A stretch of 64,000 bases of DNA from Laceyella sediminis (GCF_003003125.1 NZ_PVTZ01000006.1:142378-206377); one strand, 5' to 3'; positions 27,609 to 36,681 are shown, counted from the first letter of the stretch. Notes: generated by a model from the sequence alone, not told the origin. Translations and numbers: made by a program.

Positions 27609-28808
27609 TTATGCGTAAGAATGTAAACCTGAGATGACCAAATTAATCACAATTAGGTTAATCATGATTATGACAAAACCGCCAACTGCTAGCCAAGCCG
27701 ACTTGACGCCATGCCATCCGCGCGATAGGCGGAGATGGAGATAAGCGCTGTAGAACAACCAGGTAATGAGCGCCCACACTTCTTTCGGGTCCCATCCCCA
27801 AAAACGGCCCCAAGCCTCATGCGCCCAAATCATAGCAAAAATCAGTGCGCCCAGCGTGAAGATCGGGAAGCCGATAGCAATAGCGCGATAGCTGATCTCC
27901 TCTACGAGATCGGGATTTACCCGGCTCACCATGGGGTGGAGAATTCCTCGAAGCGGCTTTTTGGCAATAAGCCGGATCAACCCGTACAGAATCGCTCCGC
28001 TGATGACGCCCCACAAGACCGAGTTGAGTTGTGATGCGGCATCTTTTCCTTTCATCCAACTCGGCGCTTCCATTAACGGTTGGCCCAAGCCCGCAAAGCG
28101 ATCGATGCTGATCACTTCACTGTCATGCGGCGCAACCAAAGGCGGCAAGGAGTACTCCTGCACAGCCGGCTGCCCGTCGACGATATGTGAAAATTTCGCT
28201 TCATAGTTCATGGTTTTAAATGCCATATTCACCGCACTAAAGCCCACAAACATCAAAACGATCACCAGAGTAATTTCTAACCATCTGGCATTTTTTCCTT
28301 CTTTCTCTCTACCAAACTGAAACACCAAATAGATCAGGCCAGCCACAAAGCCAACCCCAAACGCCCCTTGACCAAGCGCAGCAGTCGATACGTGCACCGG
28401 CAGCCAGATGCTCTGCAACGCGGGAATCAGCGGCTGAACCTCATGCGGGAACACCGAAGCATACGCCAGCAAGACCACCGCAAGCGGCATCACAAAAGCC
28501 CCCAATACCGCCGAGCGGTACATGAAATAAAGAATGATAAACGCGATGACGATCGTGAAGCACAAAAACGCCGTAAACTCAAACATATTACTCGTCGGCC
28601 AGTGCCCGCCGATCAGCACCCGGGTGATAATAAACATCAATTGAAATACCACGCCGACGATGCTCATCCCGATGCCGATATTTCCCCACAAACGGCTCTT
28701 GGGACTTTCCTTCTCCGATCCTTTGTTGGTCCCCATCACAAAGGCGACAGTGGATAATAGGTAAAGGAAAAAGGTACACAAAAGGAGATTTTCCATCAAC
28801 TGTTCCAT
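27609..28808 (-). CDS. resC: cytochrome c biogenesis protein ResC/CcsA
   Basis: 399 residues with about eight membrane helices. The tryptophan-rich haem-handling motif WGRFWGWDPKEVWALITW lies near residue 320, with conserved histidines in flanking helices. ResC works with ResB in System II to export and attach haem to apocytochrome c on the outer face of the membrane. ATG 28808. Directly downstream of resB. Confidence 0.94.
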   Translation of the reverse strand: MEQLMENLLLCTFFLYLLSTVAFVMGTNKGSEKESPKSRLWGNIGIGMSIVGVVFQLMFIITRVLIGGHWPTSNMFEFTAFLCFTIVIAFIILYFMYRSAVLGAFVMPLAVVLLAYASVFPHEVQPLIPALQSIWLPVHVSTAALGQGAFGVGFVAGLIYLVFQFGREKEGKNARWLEITLVIVLMFVGFSAVNMAFKTMNYEAKFSHIVDGQPAVQEYSLPPLVAPHDSEVISIDRFAGLGQPLMEAPSWMKGKDAASQLNSVLWGVISGAILYGLIRLIAKKPLRGILHPMVSRVNPDLVEEISYRAIAIGFPIFTLGALIFAMIWAHEAWGRFWGWDPKEVWALITWLFYSAYLHLRLSRGWHGVKSAWLAVGGFVIIMINLIVINLVISGLHSYA

Positions 28809-28828
28809 CGTTTCCTATCCTCCCATGC

Positions 28829-30412
28829 TCAGTTGCGTTTCACTTGGAGTGTGTCAAATTCACCTATCAGTTTGAGTTCGCGCTCCAAACTGTACCAGTT
28901 TTTGTTCGTGTGCGCACCGATATAGAGTCGCCCATCATCCACAAGCGCCCACACTCGGCGATGATGCCAATAGAAGCCCATCACCAAGCCGATCATGCAG
29001 ATGACCCCACCAAACAGGATCACATTCAGGCTTTTGTCAACACGAACCATCAGACCGGTAGAATCGACCATCTTCATGCCCGCCAAGTCTATCGCATACC
29101 GATTTTCTTTCGTCAACTCATCGAGGTTTTGGCCGGAAATCACCCAGGAACGCTCCCCTTTAGCTTGTCCTTTTTCTCTCACTTCAAAGACAAACGCCGG
29201 TTTGTTCGGATCGGGAGACTTGGTTATCGGCCGGTTGTTCTCCAACGCGAAGTCAGGATAGTAATCGAGCAGAACCACTTCTTTGTCTTTCACCCGGAAA
29301 ACTTGATTTGGCTTCAAATCATATAGATCAACAGTGAATTTTCCCAACGCCTTCCCGCTTTCTTTGTCCACCAACTTCAAGTCGAGCGCATCCAGCAATC
29401 CGATGCGAAAGTCGGCTTGCACCAGTCGGAGATCTTTATAGGCGAGCGGATGGTTGACGAGAATCGAACCCTTGGCCACTGGCTTCAGCTTGCCAGTATC
29501 CCAATCTTTCTCATACAGCACGGCTCGGGTTTCATATTTTTGGGCGATTGGCCCCGCATCTTGCTTCGACTTGGGCACGTTTTTTTGATCATAGAAGGTG
29601 ATATCAAAACCCTCATTTTTAACATAATAAGGCAATTCAGGGACTTTTTTCACTTCCCCTTCGCGCACCCACATCGTTTCATCCAAGTACCAACCCGGCA
29701 CATAACGCAACAAAACACCGAATAAGAAAATGATCAAGCCAATGTGATTGATGTAAGGTCCCCACCGGCTAATGCGTCCTTTTTCCGCAAGCAAAGCGTT
29801 TCCTTCTCGTTTCACCTGGTATCGCTTCGACTGTAACGCCTGCTCCAGCTTCGCCAACTTCTCATCTGCTTCTGCCGCTGTGAGAGTGGTTTCCGCAGTG
29901 ATCCGTTGCCGCTTCAAAAAATCGACGCTCTTTCTCACCTGTTGGTTTTTCAAAGCTTTGTATAATGGGATCACGCGGTCAAGGCTACATACCACCAGCG
30001 AAATCCCGATCAAGGAGACCATTGTGAAAAACCACCATGAATTGTACATGTCGGAAAAGCCCAAGATGTGGAACCATTTGCCCCACAACCCGTATTGCTT
30101 TTCATAATAAGCCGCGGGATCGCTCGATGGAACAAACTTCTCTTGTGGGAAGATCGTCCCGATGCTAGCCGCGATTAATGTGATGATGATGAGAATGATG
30201 GCCACTTTAACCGAAGAGAAAAAGTTCCATACCATATCAAAAGGAGAGGATTGAAAGGTTTGCGAACGCCGCGCTTTCCCTTCATATCGCATCTCCTGAA
30301 CAATTGTCTCTTTCCCTTTGGTCTCTTCATCAAGCGGTTTCCCGCAACTCTCGCATAATATGGTGCCGACGGGGTTATTGTGACCGCATTCACATTTGGA
30401 ATTCTCAATCAA
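28829..30412 (-). CDS. resB: cytochrome c biogenesis protein ResB
   Basis: 527 residues: an N-terminal zinc ribbon (CECGHNNPVGTILCESCGKPL), membrane helices near 70-90, 125-145 and 210-230, a large outer domain, and a final helix near 455-475. It is the partner of ResC in haem delivery. The start is TTG 30412 after GGGGAGAGATAGCC. resA, the thiol-disulfide oxidoreductase that normally begins this operon, is absent: rluB lies directly upstream. Confidence 0.93.
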   Translation of the reverse strand: MIENSKCECGHNNPVGTILCESCGKPLDEETKGKETIVQEMRYEGKARRSQTFQSSPFDMVWNFFSSVKVAIILIIITLIAASIGTIFPQEKFVPSSDPAAYYEKQYGLWGKWFHILGFSDMYNSWWFFTMVSLIGISLVVCSLDRVIPLYKALKNQQVRKSVDFLKRQRITAETTLTAAEADEKLAKLEQALQSKRYQVKREGNALLAEKGRISRWGPYINHIGLIIFLFGVLLRYVPGWYLDETMWVREGEVKKVPELPYYVKNEGFDITFYDQKNVPKSKQDAGPIAQKYETRAVLYEKDWDTGKLKPVAKGSILVNHPLAYKDLRLVQADFRIGLLDALDLKLVDKESGKALGKFTVDLYDLKPNQVFRVKDKEVVLLDYYPDFALENNRPITKSPDPNKPAFVFEVREKGQAKGERSWVISGQNLDELTKENRYAIDLAGMKMVDSTGLMVRVDKSLNVILFGGVICMIGLVMGFYWHHRRVWALVDDGRLYIGAHTNKNWYSLERELKLIGEFDTLQVKRN

Positions 30413-30535
30413 GGCTATCTCTCCCCCCGTTTTTCAACCCCTTGCTTTGTCTAACTCTACAATCTTCCAACTTACATTATAACGCCTGTCTTTTTAACCA
30501 CGGTACTGCAATTTGAAGATTATATGAAAACCCTT

Positions 30536-31252
30536 TTATGTGAGTAGCCGCCGCAATCTATCCAGTTCTTGGCGGGTTAACTCGCGGTATTCTCCCCGCT
30601 TCAATCCCTGAAGCGTAAGAAACGCCAACTTTGTCCGGATCAAATGGGTAATCGGAAGGCCAACTGCTTCGCACATCCGCCGCACTTGGCGATTGCGCCC
30701 TTCCCTGATGGTGAGTTGCAATTTGGTATGGATATCGTCTTGAGACAAGATCCGGACTTTGGCGGGGGCAGTCCAACCATCCTCCAACTTCACCCCTTTG
30801 CGCAACTTTTCCAAATCGGCCGGACTTGGCCGCCCTTTCACGGTGGCCACATATGTCTTGTCCACTTCATATCGCGGATGAATCAAGCGGTTGGCAAGTT
30901 CCCCGTCATTGGTCAACAACAACAACCCTTCCGTATCATAATCCAGCCTCCCCACCGGATAGACGCGTTCGGGTACGGAGCGGAAATAATCCGCGACCAC
31001 CCGTCGCCCTTGCGGATCGAACATGCTCGTGATGACACGCAAAGGTTTATAAAATAAAAACACTCGTTTTTGTTCCTGTTGTACCAACGCCCCATTCACT
31101 TCAATTCGGTCCCGCGCCGGGTCGACTTTGACTCCCAATTCGGTGACGACTTTCCCGTTCACCTTCACTTTTCCGGCTTTAATCAGCTCCTCGGAGTGGC
31201 GCCTTGACGCAACACCGGCATGAGCCAACACCTTTTGCAGACGTTCAATCAC
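30536..31252 (-). CDS. rluB: 23S rRNA pseudouridine synthase RluB
   Basis: 238 residues: N-terminal S4 RNA-binding domain (RLQKVLAHAGVASRRHSEELIKAGKVKVNG) and a pseudouridine synthase domain with the catalytic aspartate in VGRLDYDTEGLLLLTNDGEL near residue 102. RluB modifies U2605-type positions of 23S rRNA. GTG start at 31252 after GAGGTGAATCATA. It stands between the spore maturation genes and the res operon as in Bacillus. Confidence 0.95.
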   Translation of the reverse strand: MIERLQKVLAHAGVASRRHSEELIKAGKVKVNGKVVTELGVKVDPARDRIEVNGALVQQEQKRVFLFYKPLRVITSMFDPQGRRVVADYFRSVPERVYPVGRLDYDTEGLLLLTNDGELANRLIHPRYEVDKTYVATVKGRPSPADLEKLRKGVKLEDGWTAPAKVRILSQDDIHTKLQLTIREGRNRQVRRMCEAVGLPITHLIRTKLAFLTLQGLKRGEYRELTRQELDRLRRLLT

Positions 31253-31316
31253 TATGATTCACCTCTATGTCATCTTAACCGTTTCAGCTGGGGGACACAA
31301 GTGTGCGCACCGGAAC

Positions 31317-31339
31317 AAAAAAAGACCTGATTCCAGGCC
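31317..31339 (-). terminator. terminator of the dacB-spmA-spmB unit
   Basis: GGCCTG/CAGGTC stem with a 4-nt loop and seven Ts on the minus strand, 12 bp after the spmB stop. Confidence 0.75.
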
Positions 31340-31350
31340 AATAGAAGAAA

Positions 31351-31884
31351 TTATAAATATAGGATGGAACAAATCCCCAAGGATGCGAGAAAGCCGATCA
31401 AGTCCGCCCACAATCCGACCTTCAGCGCATACAGGGAGTTGCGAATACCGACCGCCCCGAAATACACGGTCAAAACGTATAGAGTCGTGTCGGTGCTGCC
31501 TTGGATGGTGGATGCCAATTTGCCCAAAAAAGTGTCGGGGCCGTGCGTGCGGAGGATGCTCTCGACAAAGGCCAATGAACCCGTACCCGAGATCGGGCGC
31601 AGAATGCCAATCGGCACCACTTCCTCGGGAATGTGAAAAAACGATAATACCGGAGTGAGGAACTGCAAATAAAACTGCATTGCGCCGGTATCCCGGAAGA
31701 TGGCGACCGCCACCATCATTCCCACAAGATGAGGAATAATGGAAACAGCGGTGGGAAACCCTTCTTTGGCTCCTTCAATGAAGCTTTCATAGATCGGCAC
31801 GCGTTGGAACAAAGCGTACAGGGGGATGAACACCAGCAAGGCCGGCAACATGATTTTGGATATGAGCGAAACCGCTTCAAACAT
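31351..31884 (-). CDS. spmB: spore maturation protein B
   Basis: 177 residues, membrane protein with the nucleoside-recognition/Gate-like fold seen in SpmA and SpmB; conserved IPHLVGMMVAVAIFRDTGAM near residue 47 and PISGTGSLAFVESIL near 93. In Bacillus, SpmA and SpmB are needed for full dehydration of the spore core. ATG 31884 follows AAAGGGGGAGTGTTTG. Third gene of dacB-spmA-spmB. Confidence 0.94.
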   Translation of the reverse strand: MFEAVSLISKIMLPALLVFIPLYALFQRVPIYESFIEGAKEGFPTAVSIIPHLVGMMVAVAIFRDTGAMQFYLQFLTPVLSFFHIPEEVVPIGILRPISGTGSLAFVESILRTHGPDTFLGKLASTIQGSTDTTLYVLTVYFGAVGIRNSLYALKVGLWADLIGFLASLGICSILYL

Positions 31885-31906
31885 CAAACACTCCCCCTTT
31901 CCCCGG

Positions 31907-32518
31907 TCATTTCCAATGCGGCTTCAACAAGCCTGAACGGTCAAACGTGCGGTGTTGGTAGTAGCGATCCAGCAACACGGCCATTGATGTGGCTATAAAT
32001 GTGGCAACCAACGTCGGTCCGATGATCTCCGTTGGCTCCACCGACCCATACTTGAGTCGGATACCAATAATCGTTGTCGGAATCAGCGTCAAACCTGAAG
32101 TGTTCAACGCCAACAACGTACACATGGCCGGTGTCGCCGTCTTGGGATCGGGATTCAGCTTCTGCAACTCCTCCATGGCTTTCAATCCCATCGGGGTTGC
32201 GGCGTTTCCCAAGCCAAACAAGTTGGCGCTCATGTTGGACAAGATGTAACCCATCGCCGGATGTTCCGGTGGCACAGTAGGAAATAGAAACCGCGCGACC
32301 GGCCTCATCAGCCGGGCCAACTTCTCCAACAGCCCAGCATCTTGCGCAATCCGCATCATACCTAACCAAAACACAAGAATGCTGATCAGACCGATACACA
32401 CAGCCACCGCATCCTTCGCCCCGTTCAACGCCGCATTGGTCACTAGGTCGAACCGGCCTTGGGCCGCGGCGGCAACCACTCCGCTTAAGATCATGAAAAA
32501 CCAAATCCAGTTGATCAT
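31907..32518 (-). CDS. spmA: spore maturation protein A
   Basis: 203 residues from the chosen start, several membrane helices, with LFGLGNAATPMGLKAMEEL near residue 108 as the SpmA signature. Works with SpmB in spore core dehydration. The long frame begins at 32554, but ATG 32518 is preferred because GGGCGGAG precedes it and its ATGA overlaps the dacB stop codon, showing coupling. Confidence 0.94.
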   Translation of the reverse strand: MINWIWFFMILSGVVAAAAQGRFDLVTNAALNGAKDAVAVCIGLISILVFWLGMMRIAQDAGLLEKLARLMRPVARFLFPTVPPEHPAMGYILSNMSANLFGLGNAATPMGLKAMEELQKLNPDPKTATPAMCTLLALNTSGLTLIPTTIIGIRLKYGSVEPTEIIGPTLVATFIATSMAVLLDRYYQHRTFDRSGLLKPHWK

Positions 32519-33666
32519 CGCTCCGCCCCCTGCCACACCATCAATCCGATCCATTCTTTCATTTCATGGAAGATGGATGGTTCTGGACGTTGCTTCACCA
32601 CCAATGGTATGGCGCCGATCTGCTCTTCCCTGAGGAAAATCCGGGCACTTCCCACCTGCTGATGGTTATGTTTCACCATCTTGAGCGGAAAACTGATGAC
32701 CGGTTCAACCACCACTTGCCCCTTTTCCTGATCTGTCAGCGGGTAGGAAAACGACGCCCCTGCGATGATATCAAAACGCTTTTCCTCCGCCGTCAGGTGT
32801 GCTTCTTTGGAAATGACTTGTCCTTTCCGCAAGATCGGCACCAAATCATAGTGCTGAAAACCATATTCCAGCATGCTCATGGAATCGCGCCAGTCATCGC
32901 CGTCATTCAAAGTTACCGTCACCAACTGGTGCCCGTCCTTTGTGGCTGAGGAGACCAATGTGCGGCGTGCTTTTTTGGTAAATCCCGTTTTTACACCGTC
33001 AGCCCATTTGTATAAGCGCAACATTTTATTCTTGTTATAAAATTTACGATGCCATTTCTCTCCGGGCCATGGGACAGTTTTCACTTCCGTCTTCACGATT
33101 TCTTGAAAGACCGGGTTCTGCAAGGCATATGAGGTCAATACAGCCAAATCTCGCGCCGACGAATAATGACCTTCGGCATCTAGCCCGTGAGGGTTGACGA
33201 AATGGGTGTGAGATAACCCCAAATATTCGGCCTTTTCATTCATCATATAAACAAAGCCTTCAATTGATCCGCCCACGTGTTCCGCGATAGCAACTGCCGC
33301 GTCATTGCCCGAGCGGAGCATTAATCCATACAACAACGTTCGCAATGGGATCTTTTCCCCCAGCTTGAGATAAATGGACGATCCCTCCACTCCGACCGCC
33401 CGCGGCCCAACCGTCACCAACTCATCCAACTTTCCATTTTCAATCGCCACGATCGCCGTCATAATTTTCGTGAGGCTGGCAATCAACATTTCTCGGTCGG
33501 CGTTCTTTTCAAATAAAACCCGGCCAGATGTGACATCGACACAGATCGCAGCTTGCGCACTGGGAGCGATGTCGATGGTCTCCTGCGCCGCCACCGGTTG
33601 CACTCCCACCATCCATCCCCATACCGCAACGATCAGAACCGCTCCCCATCGTTTTAGCTTCACCAT
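32515..33666 (-). CDS. dacB: D-alanyl-D-alanine carboxypeptidase DacB
   Basis: 383 residues with a signal peptide (cleavage after VAAQE) and the penicillin-binding motifs SLTK near residue 64, SGN near 119 and KTG near 225. It trims peptide side chains of spore cortex peptidoglycan and so lowers cross-linking; in Bacillus it is made in the mother cell under sigma-E. First gene of dacB-spmA-spmB. C-terminal segment is long enough for the usual membrane-associated domain. Confidence 0.95.
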   Translation of the reverse strand: MVKLKRWGAVLIVAVWGWMVGVQPVAAQETIDIAPSAQAAICVDVTSGRVLFEKNADREMLIASLTKIMTAIVAIENGKLDELVTVGPRAVGVEGSSIYLKLGEKIPLRTLLYGLMLRSGNDAAVAIAEHVGGSIEGFVYMMNEKAEYLGLSHTHFVNPHGLDAEGHYSSARDLAVLTSYALQNPVFQEIVKTEVKTVPWPGEKWHRKFYNKNKMLRLYKWADGVKTGFTKKARRTLVSSATKDGHQLVTVTLNDGDDWRDSMSMLEYGFQHYDLVPILRKGQVISKEAHLTAEEKRFDIIAGASFSYPLTDQEKGQVVVEPVISFPLKMVKHNHQQVGSARIFLREEQIGAIPLVVKQRPEPSIFHEMKEWIGLMVWQGAER

Positions 33667-33728
33667 TTATTCACCCCATTGCTCCGTCTGGGTTTGTACC
33701 AATATATGCAAAGGGGACAAGAATATGT

Positions 33729-33778
33729 GAAAACAACGACACGGCACTCCCGCCATATCGTTGTTTTCCATAAACACG
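33729..33778 (-). terminator. terminator downstream of gerW
   Basis: AACAACGA and TCGTTGTT, with adjoining A/T pairs, frame an 28-nt loop; on the minus strand the stem is followed by TTTTC. It lies 85 bp after the gerW stop. Confidence 0.6.
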
Positions 33779-33864
33779 TATCGATATTAGAAAAACCTTC
33801 TCCCGCAAAGCCTAGCACCCTCCGGAGCGGGATCTTTAAGAACTCGGTCAAGCAGACCCTCGTC

Positions 33865-34260
33865 CTATTCGCATCCTCCATTTGATTTCTTTTTGCCCCA
33901 ATTTTTCAGCTGCTCAACCAATCCCGGCGCCATGTCCAACACCCGGTCGATCAAATGAGTATTTCCATCCATGTTCAACAAGCGGATGCCTTTGTCGCCG
34001 ACAACGATGAATCCGACAGGTGTGATGGAAATTCCCCCACCGCTTCCACCGCCGAAAGGAAACTTTCCGCCTTCTTGCTCCTTTCCTTTCCCTTCTTGAT
34101 CTTTTTTCTTGTCTTCCTCCCCCGAGCGGCTTCCTTTCTCTTCTTCCGCAACTCCCTTGAACTCACTTCCTCCTGCCGCAAATCCAAAACCCACTTTGGA
34201 TACTGGGATGATGATTGTTCCAAAGGTAATTTGCAAACGAGCCAAAAGCCAGCAAGGCAC
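33865..34260 (-). pseudogene. gerW: 3' part of gerW (ytfJ), split by the adjacent element
   Basis: From about residue 15 of this frame the sequence is GerW/YtfJ: IIIPVSKVGFGFAAGGSEF, a Glu/Lys-rich linker, GGGSGGGISITPVGFIVV and LLNMDGNTHLIDRVLDMAPG. The normal N-terminal part (about 45 residues, with helices ending in a VDVNTIVGDPVETPDG-like stretch) is missing. Upstream codons MPCWLLARLQITF do not resemble the family and the GTG start has no ribosome site. The recombinase gene ends 25 bp further on. Either a pseudogene or, more interesting, a gene rebuilt by excision during sporulation. Confidence 0.85.
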
Positions 34261-34285
34261 GATAGCCGTTCTACATACTAGACCC
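34200..34285. other. presumed attachment-site junction of the integrated element
   Basis: Homology to gerW ends close to 34217 (codons for TIIIPVSK begin there) and the recombinase stop codon is at 34286. The recombination core should lie in this interval; the stretch around CCAAAGGTAATTTGC (34220-34234) is the nearest candidate. The crossover cannot be fixed without the other junction, which lies to the right of the window. Confidence 0.55.
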
Positions 34286-35779
34286 CTATAGAAAATTTAT
34301 CGTTACCTTCGGCTTTTCGTCGATTTGATCGCGCTCCCAGATAATGTTGTGAATAATCGATTTGTATGCGCGGTTTAATGCCTTGGCGTCTTTTTCATGA
34401 TCCAGTACATGAATGACATCCTTCACCGTCGCCAACATATCTTCATTTCTGGCTTGTTCCGTATGATCAATTTGCTTCTCAATCACTCGGTAATCCTCTT
34501 CACATTGTCGCAATTGCGATTCATATTCCGCTTTCTTCAGCACGTACTCCTCTTTGCTTATCTCCCCATCCGCTCTCATGTCGGTCAAATTGCTGAGGCG
34601 GTTTTCAATCTTCTTGATCTCTGCCAATTTCTTTTCCAACAAATCATACAGCACGCGCCGATCTTCAAGATCAATCCCTTTGCGAATCGCTTCTTCCAAC
34701 TCTTCTTTTTTCTGCTCTATCGCAGCGCGAACAGCCGACTCGATCTGCGACATGTTTCCGCCCACATTGGTGCAACGCGTTCCAAAATGATCTCGGTAGG
34801 TGCAGGATTTCAAGTTATCATACGGCCTGTCAGATCTCTTCTGAATTTGCAACGTATGTCCGCATTTTCCACACTTGATGATCCCAGAAAAAGCATGTTT
34901 CCCTGCCCTGCTGGCGTGTGGAGTTACTTTTTCCCGTTGAAACAAAAATTGCAGCTTATTGTGTTCGATTTCCGTCTTTACGGGCTGATGGCAGTTCTTG
35001 TATACCACCCATTCCGTCTTGGGTTTGGTAATGATCGCACCCGTCGTGACAATCTTCTTCTTTTTCCCTACAACAATATGTCCCAAATGAACCTCATCTA
35101 ACAGTAAGCGACGAACAACCTGCGGGCTCCATAATCCTCCACGAGGAGAAGGAATCGTCAGCTTGTTCAGCTCCCACGCAATATCCGTTGAAGACCAACC
35201 GCTAAGCGCCCAATCTACCATCATGCGATAAATCTCCAACTTTTTGGGATCAGGAACCGCCTTCTTCGATTCTCTATCATATATATAAGGAAACGGCGGT
35301 TTTCCATTGCACCAGTTCCCCATTTTTGTGGCTCGCGCTTTCCCTTGGCGCAACCGTCTGGCAATCGATTTATACTCCTGCCGTGCAATCATCCCCTGGA
35401 AATCAGCCAACATCATGTCTGACTCATCATTCAGATTGTAGACTTTCTGCGGCGTGATAATTAGCGTATCCGAAATCGCAAACGTTTTTTCAATCGTCGC
35501 TTGGTCTACTTTGTCACCACGGCCCAACCGGTCATAGTGAACAACCAGCACAGCGTCATACATCTCCAGCTCAACATCTTGCAAAAGCTCTTGCATCTTG
35601 GGTCGAGCTTCGATGCTGTCCCCCGTACCGATCTCCGCGTATTCAACATAGGACCAACCATTCTTTTCGCACATTGACACCAGTTCATCCCTGTGCTTGT
35701 CAAGGTCCACATCTTCATCGCCACGTGATTTACGCAGATAAATGGCAACATTGTGCACATCGTAAATGCTTTGGCTCAT
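34286..35779 (-). CDS. large serine recombinase (site-specific integrase)
   Basis: 497 residues. The N-terminal resolvase domain has the catalytic serine in YLRKSRGDED (residue 18), IGTGDSIEARPKMQEL near 47 and VVHYDRLGRGD near 80. A recombinase domain follows (GKPPFPYIYDRESK), then a zinc ribbon CGKCGHTLQIQKR ... CTN near 300-335 and a coiled coil near 350-445. This is the layout of SpoIVCA (skin) and SprA (SPbeta). ATG 35779 follows AGAGGAGTTCGCAA. It lies at the very end of the element, facing gerW, as integrases of gene-splitting elements do. Confidence 0.95.
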   Translation of the reverse strand: MSQSIYDVHNVAIYLRKSRGDEDVDLDKHRDELVSMCEKNGWSYVEYAEIGTGDSIEARPKMQELLQDVELEMYDAVLVVHYDRLGRGDKVDQATIEKTFAISDTLIITPQKVYNLNDESDMMLADFQGMIARQEYKSIARRLRQGKARATKMGNWCNGKPPFPYIYDRESKKAVPDPKKLEIYRMMVDWALSGWSSTDIAWELNKLTIPSPRGGLWSPQVVRRLLLDEVHLGHIVVGKKKKIVTTGAIITKPKTEWVVYKNCHQPVKTEIEHNKLQFLFQREKVTPHASRAGKHAFSGIIKCGKCGHTLQIQKRSDRPYDNLKSCTYRDHFGTRCTNVGGNMSQIESAVRAAIEQKKEELEEAIRKGIDLEDRRVLYDLLEKKLAEIKKIENRLSNLTDMRADGEISKEEYVLKKAEYESQLRQCEEDYRVIEKQIDHTEQARNEDMLATVKDVIHVLDHEKDAKALNRAYKSIIHNIIWERDQIDEKPKVTINFL

Positions 35780-35829
35780 TTGCGAACTCCTCTCGGTGCA
35801 TTGTTATGTACATATCATATAACAAAAAA

Positions 35830-35853
35830 ATCGGGATGCAAAGCGCACCCCGA
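35830..35853 (-). terminator. terminator of the 47-aa gene
   Basis: TCGGGATGC pairs with GCACCCCGA (one G-U), 5-nt loop, seven Ts on the minus strand. It separates the small gene from the recombinase. Confidence 0.75.
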
Positions 35854-35870
35854 CCGTATAGTGAAACCCC

Positions 35871-36014
35871 TTAATTTCTGTTCTTTTGAGCTACTTTCAT
35901 CTGTTGGACCAGCTTCACAAAGTCCTTACAGGCTTCCTGTGTAGGACTGCCGTTTATGACTAATATAACCTCTTCCAGCTCGATCACTTTCTGCTCTGGA
36001 TGTTGTTCCCTCAT
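35871..36014 (-). CDS. small conserved protein, 47 aa (copy 1)
   Basis: ATG 36014 follows AGGGGTGGACAGTCA. The product has a core KVIELEEVILVINGSPTQEA then CKDFVKLVQQMKV; a paralogue with the same core (KVIELEDVILIINGSPTPAA) is encoded at 53576-53731. The predicted fold is a strand followed by a helix. Both copies lie next to CRISPR arrays, and this one is directly upstream of the recombinase, so a role as recombination directionality factor can be imagined but is not shown. Family not recognised. Confidence 0.68.
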   Translation of the reverse strand: MREQHPEQKVIELEEVILVINGSPTQEACKDFVKLVQQMKVAQKNRN

Positions 36015-36145
36015 TGACTGTCCACCCCTTATGGGTGCATTGTTGCCAAAAAGGAGAGGGAACTTACATCCATTGGTTACATTTATGCCATTTGGTTATT
36101 TATATATGTATTGGTCTCCTGAAAGTATTTTAAATGATCATCGAT

Positions 36146-36445
36146 TTTCAACAATGTCACTATGGATTCAACTAAAACCGTTTGGCCAAACCGCAAAGCT
36201 AGCTGAAATGGTAGGATTTCAATACCAGTATGGATTCAACTAAAACTTTGGAAATCATCATTGCGGTATTCGCCATAATGCTTTCAATACCACTATAGAT
36301 TCAACTAAAACGGATTTCGCCACTCGCTTTTCAGGCGGTATGACTTGCTTTCAATACCACTATGGATTCAACTAAAACCGCTCAGCTCAGAAGGTGAGGG
36401 AATAGCAATATGGACTTTCAATACCACTATGGATTCAACTAAAAC
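36146..36445 (-). CRISPR. CRISPR array 1: 5 repeats, 4 spacers, A-type repeat
   Basis: 30-bp repeats which, read on the minus strand, begin GTTTTAGTTGAATCC and end TGGTATTGAAA (type A). Repeats at about 36146-36178 (degenerate, distal), 36217-36246, 36282-36311, 36349-36378, 36416-36445; spacers 35-38 nt. The GTTT...ATTGAAA orientation and the leader at the right end place transcription on the minus strand. An ATTGAAA-type 5' handle is typical of arrays used by type III and I-B systems. Confidence 0.95.
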
Positions 36446-36552
36446 CCGTATGTGAACATCAGTCATTTCAAGCATTTTCATTATATCAAAAAACAAAATT
36501 GTCTGTGAACCGTTAATGATGCGAAAACCCCGGGAGGTTCACAGACTTTTTA
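36446..36552 (-). promoter_or_regulatory. CRISPR leader 1 with promoter
   Basis: About 107 bp shared with leaders 2-7. On the minus strand: TTCACA (complement of 36504-36509), 18-bp spacer, TATAAT (complement of 36480-36485), then about 34 nt to the first repeat. The -35 lies inside one arm of an inverted repeat TCTGTGAACC/GGTTCACAGA that flanks a CCCGGG centre. Confidence 0.8.
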
Positions 36553-36681
36553 GCATGCTAAAGGATAGTTTAGACCTCTGATTAAATCTATCCCCCTCAT
36601 TTCTTTTTAGATTCCTTATAATTGACTTCGACTCGAAGTAGTCTATCAGTACAATTTCCTTTTCAACGCCCGCTATTACAA

